Positions 22,198 to 30,421 of a stretch of DNA of 33,835 nucleotides are shown in pieces (position 1 is the first letter of the stretch; every line of letters begins with the position of its first letter). A program made the position numbers and the translations under genes. The stretch spans positions 32,667 to 66,501 of the forward strand of contig NCCR01000046.1 in the NCBI GenBank assembly GCA_002279765.1. Direction: 5' to 3'. The notes beneath the pieces are model-generated. The model saw nothing but the letters and a program-made list of their open reading frames with translations. It made no database searches and was not told the DNA's origin. This DNA comes from Verrucomicrobia bacterium 12-59-8. Lineage in GTDB: Bacteria > Verrucomicrobiota > Verrucomicrobiae > Verrucomicrobiales > Verrucomicrobiaceae.

Positions 22198-23739
22198 ATG
22201 AAAAATCATCTCTCCCGCAAGACTTTACCGACAGTGATGCGGCGAATCTCCTGGTGCATGAATGCCGCCACACTTGCGGGATTCCAGCTCTCTGGTGCTG
22301 AGGCTCCGGTCGATCTGGGGCAGGCCTATGACTTCGCTGTTCTGGCAGGCTCGGGGATTACCAACACGGGGGCCACCATCATCGTCGGAGATGTGGGGTC
22401 TTTGCCGACCTCCACCATCACGGGCTTTGCCACGGTGACATTGACCGGGACCAATCATGCAGGGGATGCCATCACCCTGGCGGGGAAAGGCGATCTGCTC
22501 ACGGCTTTCAATGACGCCGCAGGCCGGATGCCTACGATCACCTATTCACCGATTTTTGATCTCGGCGGACTTACCCTGGCACCGGGCGTTTACAGTGATC
22601 CCACTTCCTTTGGGATCACCGGCACGCTGACGCTGGATGCCATGGGTGATCCGAACGCCATCTGGATTTTCCAGACCGGCTCCACCCTCATCACCGGCCC
22701 GAGCAGCAAGGTAACCCTGATCGGCGGGGCTCAAGCGAGCAATGTGTTTTGGCAGGTCGGCACCTCCGCGACGCTTGGCACGAACACGAGCTTCGCGGGG
22801 AGCCTGCTGGCTTCGCAGTCCATCACGCTGACAGCCGGTGCCACGGTGGATGGTCGGGTGCTGGCAGTGGATGCGGCGGTTAGCCTGGAGAACAACACGA
22901 TTGGCCTGAACCACAACCTCATCATCCCAGTGCCCAATGCAGCGGAGACGCTGACCCTCACCGGTCCGATCTCAGGCATTGGCAAGAGCGTGACCAAGAC
23001 CGGCGCAGGCGCGGCGGTTTTCAGCGTCGCCAACACTTACACCGGAGCGACCCTCGTCACCGAAGGCGCGCTCTTCGTCAACGGCACGGCGGGCACTGGC
23101 TCCGTTGTCACCAGCGCGGGGACGACCTTGGGCGGCACGGGCACGGTCTCGCCAGCGGGAGCCGGCAGCGTCATCCTCGGCGGTGAACTGGCACCTGGAA
23201 CGCCAGGCAGCAACGACGGTGTGGGCACGCTGACCTTCACGCCCGTGAACGGAGGTGTGGCCTTCACCAGCACGGGCAGCGCCGCCTTTCAGCTCGGCAC
23301 CCAGGGCACGCACGGCTACACCGTGACTTATGACGCCCTCGGATTCATCCAAACCGCCACCGGCACCTACACCGACGGCGGCAATGACCGCCTCATCTTT
23401 AACAGCAGCGGTGCAGGTACACTCGACTTGAGTGCCGTGGTCGCAGGCGGTCTGGGCGTGAGCTTTGCAGGTGGTTACACACCGGCCTTGCATGACGTGT
23501 TCGATCTTCTGGACTGGAGCAGCGTCACGGGACTGAGCGCCGCGCAACTGAGCCTGCCAGATCTCGCCGCCTTCAACCCCCTCTGGTCTTGGGATACGAG
23601 CCTGTTCGCCAGCCAAGGCGTGATTGGCATCGTTGCCATTCCTGAGCCTTCGCGTGCCATCCTGCTGATGCTCGGCCTCAGGGGCCTGGGCTTGCGGCGG
23701 CGCGGAGTCACGCGTCGGGGCAGACCTGCGCGCAGATAG
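22198..23739 (+). CDS. DUF3494 (ice-binding-like) surface protein with PEP-CTERM anchor
   Basis: 513 residues. There is a signal peptide (basic n-region with MRRISW at residue 14, hydrophobic part, SGAEAP). Residues ~36-240 are a DUF3494/ice-binding-like beta-helix: VDLGQAYDFAVLAGSGITNTG, GDVGSLP, APGVYS, PNAIWIFQTGSTL, VFWQVGTSATLG. Residues ~262-310 carry an autotransporter-associated strand repeat (KTGAGAAVFS..NTYTGATLV). The C-terminus is PEPSRAILLMLGL followed by basic residues (PEP at ~482-484), a PEP-CTERM signal that an exosortase would process. The domain is named for ice-binding proteins but is mostly found in adhesins and matrix proteins, so ice binding should not be assumed. The basic tail is longer than usual. 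The next gene is a tandem paralogue over the first ~240 residues. Confidence 0.9.
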   Translation: MKNHLSRKTLPTVMRRISWCMNAATLAGFQLSGAEAPVDLGQAYDFAVLAGSGITNTGATIIVGDVGSLPTSTITGFATVTLTGTNHAGDAITLAGKGDLLTAFNDAAGRMPTITYSPIFDLGGLTLAPGVYSDPTSFGITGTLTLDAMGDPNAIWIFQTGSTLITGPSSKVTLIGGAQASNVFWQVGTSATLGTNTSFAGSLLASQSITLTAGATVDGRVLAVDAAVSLENNTIGLNHNLIIPVPNAAETLTLTGPISGIGKSVTKTGAGAAVFSVANTYTGATLVTEGALFVNGTAGTGSVVTSAGTTLGGTGTVSPAGAGSVILGGELAPGTPGSNDGVGTLTFTPVNGGVAFTSTGSAAFQLGTQGTHGYTVTYDALGFIQTATGTYTDGGNDRLIFNSSGAGTLDLSAVVAGGLGVSFAGGYTPALHDVFDLLDWSSVTGLSAAQLSLPDLAAFNPLWSWDTSLFASQGVIGIVAIPEPSRAILLMLGLRGLGLRRRGVTRRGRPARR

Positions 23740-23878
23740 CAGGGATATCCGTCGGTGCGGCATCGAACATTACCCGTGTGAGCTGAGGAAACGAGCATGG
23801 GGTATTGACCCCATAGACTTTAAAACCACAGCACAATTAAGGTTCGTCGCTAGAAACCAAAACCAATATAACTCAGCC
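23724..23878 (+). other. Intergenic region before DUF3494 gene 2, duplicated relative to the region before gene 1
   Basis: This contains the second copy of the ACCTGCG.GCAGATAGCAGG tract, overlapping the last codons of gene 1, and the second palindrome. The rest is more A/T-rich (CAATTAAGG, CCAATATAACTC) with no clear Shine-Dalgarno before 23879. A TTGACC lies inside the palindrome, but no convincing -10 follows at normal spacing. Confidence 0.5.
23797..23814. promoter_or_regulatory. Conserved palindrome upstream of DUF3494 gene 2
   Basis: ATGGGGT-ATTG-ACCCCAT, a perfect 7-bp inverted repeat, lies 64 bp before the ATG at 23879. It matches the element at 22116-22135 in sequence, symmetry and distance. 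Confidence 0.6.
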
Positions 23879-26752
23879 ATGAATGCCTACCTTCCCCCCA
23901 AGTCATTGCCGAAAATCATGAGACGAATCTCATGGTGCTTGATTGCCGCTGCCACACTTGCCGAATTCCCACTTTCCGCTGCTATTGCTCCTGTCGATCT
24001 GGGGCAGGCCGTTGACTTCCGGGTTCTCGCAGGTTCGGGGATTACCAATACTGGGGCCACCACCATCATTGGAGATGTGGGCTCTTTGCCGACCTCCACC
24101 ATCTCGGGCTTTGGCCCGGGGATAATTATCGGGACCAATCATGGAGGCGATGCCATCACCCTGGCGGCGAAAGGCGATCTGCTCACGGCGTACAATGACG
24201 GTGCAGGCCGGCTGCCGACGATCACCTATGGACCGATCCATATTTTCGCCACTGAGACCCTGGCACCAGGTATTTACAATGATCCAAGTTCCTTTGGGCT
24301 CACCGGAGCCCTGACGCTGGATGGGGGGGGAGATCCCAATGCGATCTTTATTTTTCAGGCTGGCTCCACCCTCATCAGTGACCCCGGCAGTTCCGTGATT
24401 TTGCAAAATGGGGCTCAGGCGGGGAACGTCTTCTGGTTGGTCGGCAGTTCTGCCACTCTCGGGGTCAACTCATCTCTCTCGGGAACCATCATTGCGGTGA
24501 CCTCCATCACACTCAACACCGGAGCCACATTGGACGGACGTGCGCTGGCCCTGAATGGTGCGGTCACCCTGGACTCCAACCCCATCAGCTTCACGCCGCT
24601 TGCGCCAGGTGTTCCTGGTGCGCCGACGCATTGGCTGGGGGCCACGGATGGCTCTTGGACTGTTGTTGGAAACTGGGCCTCCGATTTGGCGGGCACTCCG
24701 GCGCTGGTCATCCCCTCCCTGGCGGACAACCTCACCTTTTCCGCCACAGGCGCGGCAAACCAGAGCACCACACTCGGCGCAGACTTCACGATCAACACTC
24801 TCACGATCAATGACCCGACGGCGGTCACCATCGCCGGAGCCAACACCCTGACCCTTGCCGGAGATCCGGGCCTCACCGTCAACACCGGCGCAGGGCTGCT
24901 CACGATCTCCAGCGGTCTGGCCTTCACAGGCGCGGCACCTACGGTGACGGTGAACAACACCGCCGGGGCGGTTTTCAGTGGCGCGGTCACCAGCGCTGGC
25001 AGTCTGATCAAGGCTGGCACAGGCACCTTGTTCATCAGCGGCACGACCAATGTCACCGGGCCTGCCAACATCAATGCAGGCACTCTCAACATCGCCACCG
25101 GCGGCACCTTCACCGCCACCGGCACCACCACCGTGGCCGCAGGCAGTACAGTCTCCGTGACCGGCGACCTCGTCTCCCCAACCATCAATGTCCTGCTGGG
25201 TGCCAATCTCACTGGCGCTGGCACCATCACCGGGGATGTGAACAACTTTGGCACCGTGAATCCGGGTAGCACCGTGGGCACGCTCACCATCAACGGCGGT
25301 TACACCCAGGGTGCCACTGGTCTGCTCCCCACGGAGCTTGTTGTGACCCCGCACAACAATGACAAGCTGCTCATCAGCGGCCCGGCAAACCTCGACGGCA
25401 CCCTGCTGATCACCACGGCCGGCGGACTGCGCCCGAACTTGGGAGACAGCTTTAACATCATCCACGCTGCCAGCGTCGCAGGTCTGTTTGCCACGGAGAT
25501 CAATCCCTTCGTGGGCCCGGGAACCTTGATCAAGCTCGTCGTCGTGTACACCCCGACCGATGTCTTTGTGAATGCCGTGCAGAACACTTTTGAAAACGCG
25601 CTGAGCCTCATCCCCCTCACGCCGAATCAAACCGCCACGGCGGGTGCTCTGGACTCCGCTTTGACCGATGTACGCCAGGCGGCGGTGCTCAACTATCTCA
25701 ACAACATCAACATCAATGCCGTGCCTCATGAGCTCGACCGAATCGCACCGGAGGAGCTGACCGCCATCTACAGCATCTCCTTTGCGCAGCTCGACACCGA
25801 GATCCTCACCGTGCAGCAGCGCCTCTCCTCCATCCGCAACGCGGGCTGGGGGCATACCTACTACCCCGGTGGCGGCAAAGAAGTCATCCTCGGCGCTGGC
25901 GGCGGTCAGCTCTCCCCCGCCATGTCGTCCAGCGATGTCAGCTTCAGGTTCTTTGCCAACGCGACCGGCCAGTATGCCAGCCTCGGCAACACCACCAATG
26001 CCAACGGCTTCGATGTGCAATCTGTCGGCAGCACCATCGGCGGCGATGTGCGCCTGGACGAGCATTGGGTCCTGGGAGCTACGCTTGGCTATGCACGGTC
26101 CACCAGCGATCTCACAGAAGGCGGCAGACTGAGTGCCGATGGCATGCGCGCAGCCGTGTATGCCATGTATATCAGCGGTGCCTTTTACACCGAAGCGATG
26201 GTCGGCGGCAGCTTCAACAGCTACGACACCCGGCGCGCCGCACTCGGCGGCATGGCCCAGGGCAGCACCAACAGCACGAGCTTCGACACGTATGTCGGGA
26301 CTGGCTACGACATCTATGTGAATCAATGGACCTTCACCCCCGTTGCCTCCCTGCGCTACACGGTCGTGAACATCGACAGCTTCCAAGAAACCGGCTCCCT
26401 GCAGCCGCTGAGCTTCGGCTCACAGAATCAGGACTCCATGCGCTCACGCATCGGTATGCGTGTCGCCTACAACACCCTCTGTGGTGCCGCCCGCGTCTCC
26501 CCATCTCTCGGCCTGCAGTGGCAGCATGAGTATCTCAACAACGAACTCGCCATGACCTCCCAATTCGCCAACGGTGCTGGCAACCCCTTCACCGTGCATG
26601 GGCCTAAGATCGGACGGGACAGCGCCATCGTCACAGCCGGCATCAATGTCGCCTGGAGCCGCTACGCCGTTTACATGGCCTACCAGGCCGAGCTGTTCCG
26701 CACCAACTACGACAGCCATACCATGATCGTCGGCTTCCGCGTGGCCTGGTAA
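23879..26752 (+). CDS. Autotransporter with DUF3494 (ice-binding-like) passenger
   Basis: 957 residues, a type V secretion protein. The signal peptide resembles that of the preceding paralogue, including MRRISWC at residue 14. Residues ~35-240 are the DUF3494 module. Residues ~249-264 are the typical WLGATDGSWTVVGNW start of a strand-repeat passenger. Residues ~265-490 carry autotransporter-associated repeats (KAGTGTLFISG, NAGTLNIATGGT). Residues ~560-690 are a helical linker (LDRIAPEELTAIYSISF). Residues ~700-957 form a beta-barrel (PF03797-like) ending in VGFRVAW, with the C-terminal aromatic residue expected for outer-membrane insertion. The barrel would export the passenger and hold it on the outer membrane. 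Codons 149-151 lie in a run of eight G (24323-24330), a possible slippage site. Convergent with the GH25 gene. Confidence 0.93.
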   Translation: MNAYLPPKSLPKIMRRISWCLIAAATLAEFPLSAAIAPVDLGQAVDFRVLAGSGITNTGATTIIGDVGSLPTSTISGFGPGIIIGTNHGGDAITLAAKGDLLTAYNDGAGRLPTITYGPIHIFATETLAPGIYNDPSSFGLTGALTLDGGGDPNAIFIFQAGSTLISDPGSSVILQNGAQAGNVFWLVGSSATLGVNSSLSGTIIAVTSITLNTGATLDGRALALNGAVTLDSNPISFTPLAPGVPGAPTHWLGATDGSWTVVGNWASDLAGTPALVIPSLADNLTFSATGAANQSTTLGADFTINTLTINDPTAVTIAGANTLTLAGDPGLTVNTGAGLLTISSGLAFTGAAPTVTVNNTAGAVFSGAVTSAGSLIKAGTGTLFISGTTNVTGPANINAGTLNIATGGTFTATGTTTVAAGSTVSVTGDLVSPTINVLLGANLTGAGTITGDVNNFGTVNPGSTVGTLTINGGYTQGATGLLPTELVVTPHNNDKLLISGPANLDGTLLITTAGGLRPNLGDSFNIIHAASVAGLFATEINPFVGPGTLIKLVVVYTPTDVFVNAVQNTFENALSLIPLTPNQTATAGALDSALTDVRQAAVLNYLNNININAVPHELDRIAPEELTAIYSISFAQLDTEILTVQQRLSSIRNAGWGHTYYPGGGKEVILGAGGGQLSPAMSSSDVSFRFFANATGQYASLGNTTNANGFDVQSVGSTIGGDVRLDEHWVLGATLGYARSTSDLTEGGRLSADGMRAAVYAMYISGAFYTEAMVGGSFNSYDTRRAALGGMAQGSTNSTSFDTYVGTGYDIYVNQWTFTPVASLRYTVVNIDSFQETGSLQPLSFGSQNQDSMRSRIGMRVAYNTLCGAARVSPSLGLQWQHEYLNNELAMTSQFANGAGNPFTVHGPKIGRDSAIVTAGINVAWSRYAVYMAYQAELFRTNYDSHTMIVGFRVAW

Positions 26753-26794
26753 AACCCGCAGCGGGTGAAGAGTCATCCAGGCCGTGATTTGAAA

Positions 26795-26821
26795 ACCTGC
26801 CCATGGGACCATGGCGCAGGT
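26795..26821. terminator. Hairpin between convergent autotransporter and muramidase genes
   Basis: ACCTGCCCATGG-GA-CCATGG-C-GCAGGT forms a 12-bp stem with one bulged C. It lies 42 bp after the autotransporter stop and 73 bp from the stop of the convergent gene. It is a candidate bidirectional terminator, though neither side has a strong T-run. The rest of 26753-26893 shows only a small ACCC.GCAGC.GGGT repeat right after the stop. Confidence 0.5.
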
Positions 26822-26893
26822 GACGGTCTGGATTCGTGCTGAAGGTACTACGGGCGGCAGGCCCGGGAATGGGAAAGATGAAGTGGAACAGCC

Positions 26894-27775
26894 TCACCGC
26901 CACGTGCTCACCGCCGAAGCGTGCTCGCGGTAAAACTTCTCAAACGCGGCGTGGGAGCCGTTGAAGAAATTGCGGTCGCAGAAATGCCGCAGGGAGGCAC
27001 GTCCGCCGCTGCGGGTGTAGGCGCCGCCCACATACCCGGAAAACTCTGCGCCCAGCAACGCCGTGCGCGGATGGCCACTGATGTCTCCGCAGTACTGCCA
27101 GAAGGTCCAGGTGCCAAACACGCGTGGCACGCTGAAGGTCATGTGCATGGCCGACTGCTCGCCGTAGCGCGGGATCCACAAGCCGCAGGTCTTGAGCACC
27201 GTACGCTCGCCAGCGCTCAGCGCCTCCAGCTCGCGCTCCTGCTGGGCAAAGCCTGGCATGCCCGGCAGTGGCACGCTGCAGTAGAGCAGCGGCCACACGC
27301 CCGTGTGCGCCCGCACCCGCTGCGCCGCCCACGCGAGCTGCGACCACGACACGCGGTCCCGCCCCTCATTGTCCAGCACCATCATCACCGGATGCGCCGT
27401 GGTGCCATGACGATGCGCCGTCCCGGCCACCTCACGGATGAAGCGATCAATCTGCGCCCCCAGATGCCCGGCGCGGTTCACGTAATGATACGCGCCCCAT
27501 TTCAGCCCGGCCACGCGTGCCGCATGCTCGCGCCGCGCGTAGTCCACATCCGATTTCGTGCCGCCACGTGTGGCACGGTGGATCAGCAATTCCACGCCCA
27601 TGCTGCGCAGCAGATCAGCGCGGACAGCACCGCCGTCCCAGCCGAAGTCCACCGTGTTGTTGAGCAGCGCGGACCGCGCATGATGCACCGAGACCGTCTC
27701 CGTGCGGATGGGCGCGCAGGCCGCGAGGAGAGAGGCGACGGCACAGGTGAACCAGATCGAGGCGCGTGAGGTCAT
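26894..27775 (-). CDS. GH25-type muramidase-like lipoprotein
   Basis: 293 residues from the ATG at 27775. An upstream GTG at 27880 would bury the signal, so I rejected it. Residues 1-20 are a lipoprotein signal with lipobox L17-A-A-C20, so the protein is probably lipid-anchored. The rest follows the glycoside hydrolase 25 (lysozyme/muramidase) plan: VDFGWDGG with D43, LKWGAYHYVNRAG near 91-103, VMMVLDNEG with the DxE pair D135/E137, PLLYCS, LWIPRYGE and FWQYCGD. The residues equivalent to the catalytic Asp/Glu of GH25 are present. It would cut the MurNAc-GlcNAc bond of peptidoglycan, either for remodelling or for helping large surface proteins cross the wall. A ~90-bp copy of its 3' end remains at 21866-21955, so it was once part of a duplicated unit with the DUF3494 genes. 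Convergent with the autotransporter. Confidence 0.82.
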   Translation of the reverse strand: MTSRASIWFTCAVASLLAACAPIRTETVSVHHARSALLNNTVDFGWDGGAVRADLLRSMGVELLIHRATRGGTKSDVDYARREHAARVAGLKWGAYHYVNRAGHLGAQIDRFIREVAGTAHRHGTTAHPVMMVLDNEGRDRVSWSQLAWAAQRVRAHTGVWPLLYCSVPLPGMPGFAQQERELEALSAGERTVLKTCGLWIPRYGEQSAMHMTFSVPRVFGTWTFWQYCGDISGHPRTALLGAEFSGYVGGAYTRSGGRASLRHFCDRNFFNGSHAAFEKFYREHASAVSTWR

Positions 27776-27918
27776 GCGCTGTTTTAGCGGGTGGAAGGTG
27801 GGGGCGTCAATGGGGAAGCGTGTGGGGGAGATCGCTGCGAAGACGAAAGAATCTCTTTCTCCAACGGAACCTCTTGCCACGGGAATGCCCTCACGCTTTG
27901 ATGGCAGTCATTCCTTAT

Positions 27919-27937
27919 GGAGCGCATGGTGTGCTCC
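27919..27937. promoter_or_regulatory. Hairpin in the region upstream of the HipA-like kinase gene
   Basis: GGAGCGCA-TGG-TGTGCTCC pairs over 8 bp with one G.T wobble, 43 bp before the kinase start. The gap 27776-27980 otherwise shows no convincing promoter on either strand, although it must serve both divergent genes. Confidence 0.35.
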
Positions 27938-27980
27938 ACGCGCTACGTGAACCCTTGGCGGATCTGCGCAAGAGCCTGAG

Positions 27981-28790
27981 ATGAACCCCACCCACACCAT
28001 CACGGCAGTTCTTGGCCGCGCGGAGCAGGGTATGACAAGGCCCTTCATCTGCCAGGTGAATCATTGGAATACCTGCTATGTGAAAGGAGCGTACGCGGGG
28101 CTGCGCTCGCTGTGCCGTGAATGGGTGGCGGGATGGCTGGCGAAGGAGGTGCTCTGGGGGCTGCCCATCGGAGTGCCGCCCATTGAGATGTCAGAGGTGC
28201 CACGAGCTTTGATCGAGAGCAGCGCGCGCAATGACATCCGTGATCTCGGGGCGGGCAGGGTGTTTGCCTCCTGGCGGATAGACGGAGCTCAGGAACTTTC
28301 ATGGTCTTCCGCGCAAGGCTGGCCGGAGGAGACGATGGCGGCTCTGCTGCTGCTGGACCTGTGGATTCAAAACGAAGACCGCAGCCTGTCCGCGCAGGGT
28401 GGCAATCCGAATCTGCTGGTGACACAGATCCCATCCCTGCGTGACAATGATCCTGAAGGGGCGCTCTGGAAAGACCAGCCGAGGCGGGAGATGATCTGGG
28501 CCTATGATTTCAACCTGGCCTTTGACGACCCGTTTGACCGCACGCGGTTCTTTGATGCGCATGTCTTTGGCGGCATGCTGAAGCAGTGGCCGCAGGGCTT
28601 TCGCGAACGGATGGAGCCACGACTGCGCGCCGGGCTGGAACGACTGCCGGAACTGTTTGCCGAGCTACCGCCGGAGTGGCTGCACCTGGACGGGGATGAC
28701 AGTCTGCCCGTGCAACTGGACATGAATGGTGTATCATCGGTGCTGAGCCTGCCCTTCACGGAGCCGGACACTTTTTGGAAACTGCCATGA
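27981..28790 (+). CDS. HipA-family kinase (HipA_2-like)
   Basis: 269 residues, shorter than E. coli HipA (about 440) and lacking its N-terminal subdomain. Kinase landmarks are visible: CYVKG with K35 as the ATP-contact lysine, E47 in REWVAGWLAKE, the catalytic loop QNEDR (N131-D133-R134) followed by NPNLL (N142-N144), and AYDFNLAFD with D176 in the metal-binding position. Classical HipA phosphorylates glutamyl-tRNA synthetase and causes persistence. The target of this smaller family is unknown to me. There is no HipB-type HTH partner; instead the DUF3037 gene starts inside its stop codon (ATGA). That fixed pairing suggests the two proteins work together, possibly as a toxin-antitoxin or stress or defence unit. 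That last step is inference. Confidence 0.82.
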   Translation: MNPTHTITAVLGRAEQGMTRPFICQVNHWNTCYVKGAYAGLRSLCREWVAGWLAKEVLWGLPIGVPPIEMSEVPRALIESSARNDIRDLGAGRVFASWRIDGAQELSWSSAQGWPEETMAALLLLDLWIQNEDRSLSAQGGNPNLLVTQIPSLRDNDPEGALWKDQPRREMIWAYDFNLAFDDPFDRTRFFDAHVFGGMLKQWPQGFRERMEPRLRAGLERLPELFAELPPEWLHLDGDDSLPVQLDMNGVSSVLSLPFTEPDTFWKLP

Positions 28791-29215
28791 ACACTCCGCA
28801 AGCCGCCTGCAACTACGCCGTGCTCCGCTTCCTGCCCTACCCGGAGACAGGTGAGTTTGTGAACGTGGGCGTGGTGGTGAACTGCCTGCAGCCCTGCCTT
28901 TTTGATTTCCGTATGGAGCCGCAGATGACGGCCCGGATGAAGGCGCTGTTTCCTGCTCAGAACGAGCAGGCCTTTGCAGCCGGCACCGCCGCCATGCAAA
29001 AGGAGATGCTGCGGGTGAAGGCCATGATTCGTGATCCTAAGACCTGCCAGTTTGCCTTTCAGGAGGCGGTGCGTCCCAGGGAGTCCACCTTCCGCTTTGG
29101 CGAAGCGAGAACGCTGCTCACCGCAGACGCGGAGAACCTCGCGGAAGAACTCTTCAAGCGCTATGTCCGCATGGAAGCACGCCCGCAAAGCGAGCCTCAG
29201 CTGGTGGCGGCCTGA
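28787..29215 (+). CDS. DUF3037 family protein, partner of the HipA-like kinase
   Basis: 142 residues. I chose the ATG at 28787, which overlaps the kinase stop (ATGA). The TTG at 28775 would overlap further and adds nothing. The N-terminus has the DUF3037 signature YAVLRFLPYPETGEFVNVGVV, then a helical middle (QKEMLRVKAMIRDP) and the conserved VRPRESTFRFGEARTLL near 105-120, with EELFKRYV at the end. There is no signal peptide or membrane segment, so it is cytoplasmic. The biochemical function of DUF3037 is unknown. Its recurring position next to HipA_2 kinases makes it a candidate substrate, inhibitor or adaptor of the kinase. Confidence 0.82.
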   Translation: MNTPQAACNYAVLRFLPYPETGEFVNVGVVVNCLQPCLFDFRMEPQMTARMKALFPAQNEQAFAAGTAAMQKEMLRVKAMIRDPKTCQFAFQEAVRPRESTFRFGEARTLLTADAENLAEELFKRYVRMEARPQSEPQLVAA

Positions 29216-29431
29216 ATGAAGCTCTCACCGCAATGCCCAGCGCTGTCCTGTACTCCCGGCTTTAGCCGGTTCTGGGTGGCGCGATCAGAGCCGCCTGCTG
29301 CGAAGCCGCGAAGCGAACGCGGGACTGCACGACGAAGAACCGGATGCGATGCAGCGGCGAGGCAACTTGAAACTTGAAACCTTTAACTCGAAACGACGCG
29401 CTTTGATCGAGGACGATTCTGCTGCGCGGGG
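29216..29431. other. Intergenic region between convergent DUF3037 and yaeQ genes
   Basis: It contains CCGGC-TTTA-GCCGG (29256-29269), a small hairpin with the CTTTAG loop that is frequent in extragenic repeats of these bacteria. Next to yaeQ is a direct repeat AACTTGAAACTTGAAAC (29367-29383). No coding potential is seen. The hairpin could end transcription from either side. Confidence 0.4.
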
Positions 29432-29989
29432 CTACTCCGCGCCGCACAGCTTGACCAGCCGGATCTCCACGGTGCGGTCCCCTTCTCCGACAAACAGGAC
29501 GCCTTCCTGCAGCGTGATGGTGAGGTCCATGGAGCGCTGCGAGAGCTCGCCCAGGGCCTCGCTTTCGGCGGCGGGGATCTGCCACACGGTGAGGTTGCTC
29601 ACGCGGGTGAATTTCCCGGCAAGTCCGGCCCACCAGGTGGCGGCGGTGCTGGCATAGCTGTACACGCTCACCTTCTTGGAGCGGCCGCACACGCGCACGA
29701 GTTTCTTCTCGTCCGGCTGGCCGAGCTCGATCCAGTGCATGAGCAGGCCGGTGAGGTCATGCTGCACGAGTGCGGGCTCGTCCGCGTCCCACAGGTCCTT
29801 GCCGAATTCGAGCTTGCCGAGGTCGTTGTTTTCCGGCGCGTTGAGCACGAAGGCCAGCAGCCGGATCATCATGCGCTCCTCCGTCTCCGACGGGTGCCGG
29901 GCGAGGGTGAGGGTGTGGTCGCTGTAGCGATTGCGGTCCAGATCGGAGAACGACACGCACGCTTTGTGGATGATTGCCTTGAGAGCCAT
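29432..29989 (-). CDS. yaeQ: YaeQ family protein
   Basis: 185 residues against 181 in E. coli YaeQ, with clear similarity end to end: MALKAIIHKACVSFSDLDR at the start, LTLARHPSETEERMMIRLLAF at 27-47, DEPAL at 70-74, HWIELGQPDEKKL at 85-97, and a final run of strands with MDLTITLQEGVLFV. The fold is a variant of the PD-(D/E)XK nuclease superfamily; D70, E88 and the lysines at 95/96 sit where the motif would be. The cellular role is not settled. The E. coli gene was linked to suppression of an rfaH haemolysin phenotype. It is convergent with the kinase/DUF3037 pair and appears to be a single-gene unit. Confidence 0.93.
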   Translation of the reverse strand: MALKAIIHKACVSFSDLDRNRYSDHTLTLARHPSETEERMMIRLLAFVLNAPENNDLGKLEFGKDLWDADEPALVQHDLTGLLMHWIELGQPDEKKLVRVCGRSKKVSVYSYASTAATWWAGLAGKFTRVSNLTVWQIPAAESEALGELSQRSMDLTITLQEGVLFVGEGDRTVEIRLVKLCGAE

Positions 29990-30192
29990 GGACTGGTTTA
30001 GACGGGGAAGCGGTGCGTAGCAAGGGAGGGTGTGTGACGGCGTGGTCGCATCCGCCCACCGCAGGTGATCCTCCTCGCACTCGATCCTGCCGCACCGTTT
30101 CTAGCTTCAGGTTACAAGTTCCAAGCAGCTTCGCCGCTCGGCACACGGCTGCCGCTCGTTGAGAGGCTGGCATGACGCTGGCCCAGAATCTT

Positions 30193-30262
30193 GAATGAGG
30201 AAGGCAGGAATGCAGGAACCGGAGGGGGTTTCTGCCTTCCTGCTTTCCTGCTTTCCTCATTC
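30193..30262. repeat. Imperfect inverted repeat with 26-bp arms
   Basis: The left arm 30193-30218 (GAATGAGGAAGGCAGGAA, then TGCAGGAA) pairs with the right arm 30237-30262 at 24 of 26 positions, with an 18-nt loop. Each arm is itself made of GGCAGGAA-type 8-bp steps. No gene lies in it. Confidence 0.75.
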
Positions 30263-30381
30263 ATCACCTCCGGCTCTGGCTCGCCCCCTTTTCACCCCCT
30301 CCCGCAGACCACGACATACCAGCATCTACGTATGAAACTGCCTCTCCTGACATATTTATGCACCTTTACCACAAAAGTTCG

Positions 30382-30412
30382 TTGACTTTCAAAATTCGGA
30401 CCCAAGTAATTT
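30382..30412 (+). promoter_or_regulatory. Possible promoter of the HTH gene
   Basis: TTGACT (30382-30387) and TAATTT (30407-30412), spaced 19 bp, lie in the most A/T-rich stretch of the area, upstream of the hairpin at 30422. The -10 match is weak. Confidence 0.3.
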
Positions 30413-30421
30413 ATATCATCA

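Noticed and set aside
24470..26386. Minus-strand open frame of 638 codons opposite the autotransporter gene
   Set aside because: Antisense shadow: low-complexity His/Arg/Gly-rich product with no domain, while the plus strand encodes a clear barrel protein.
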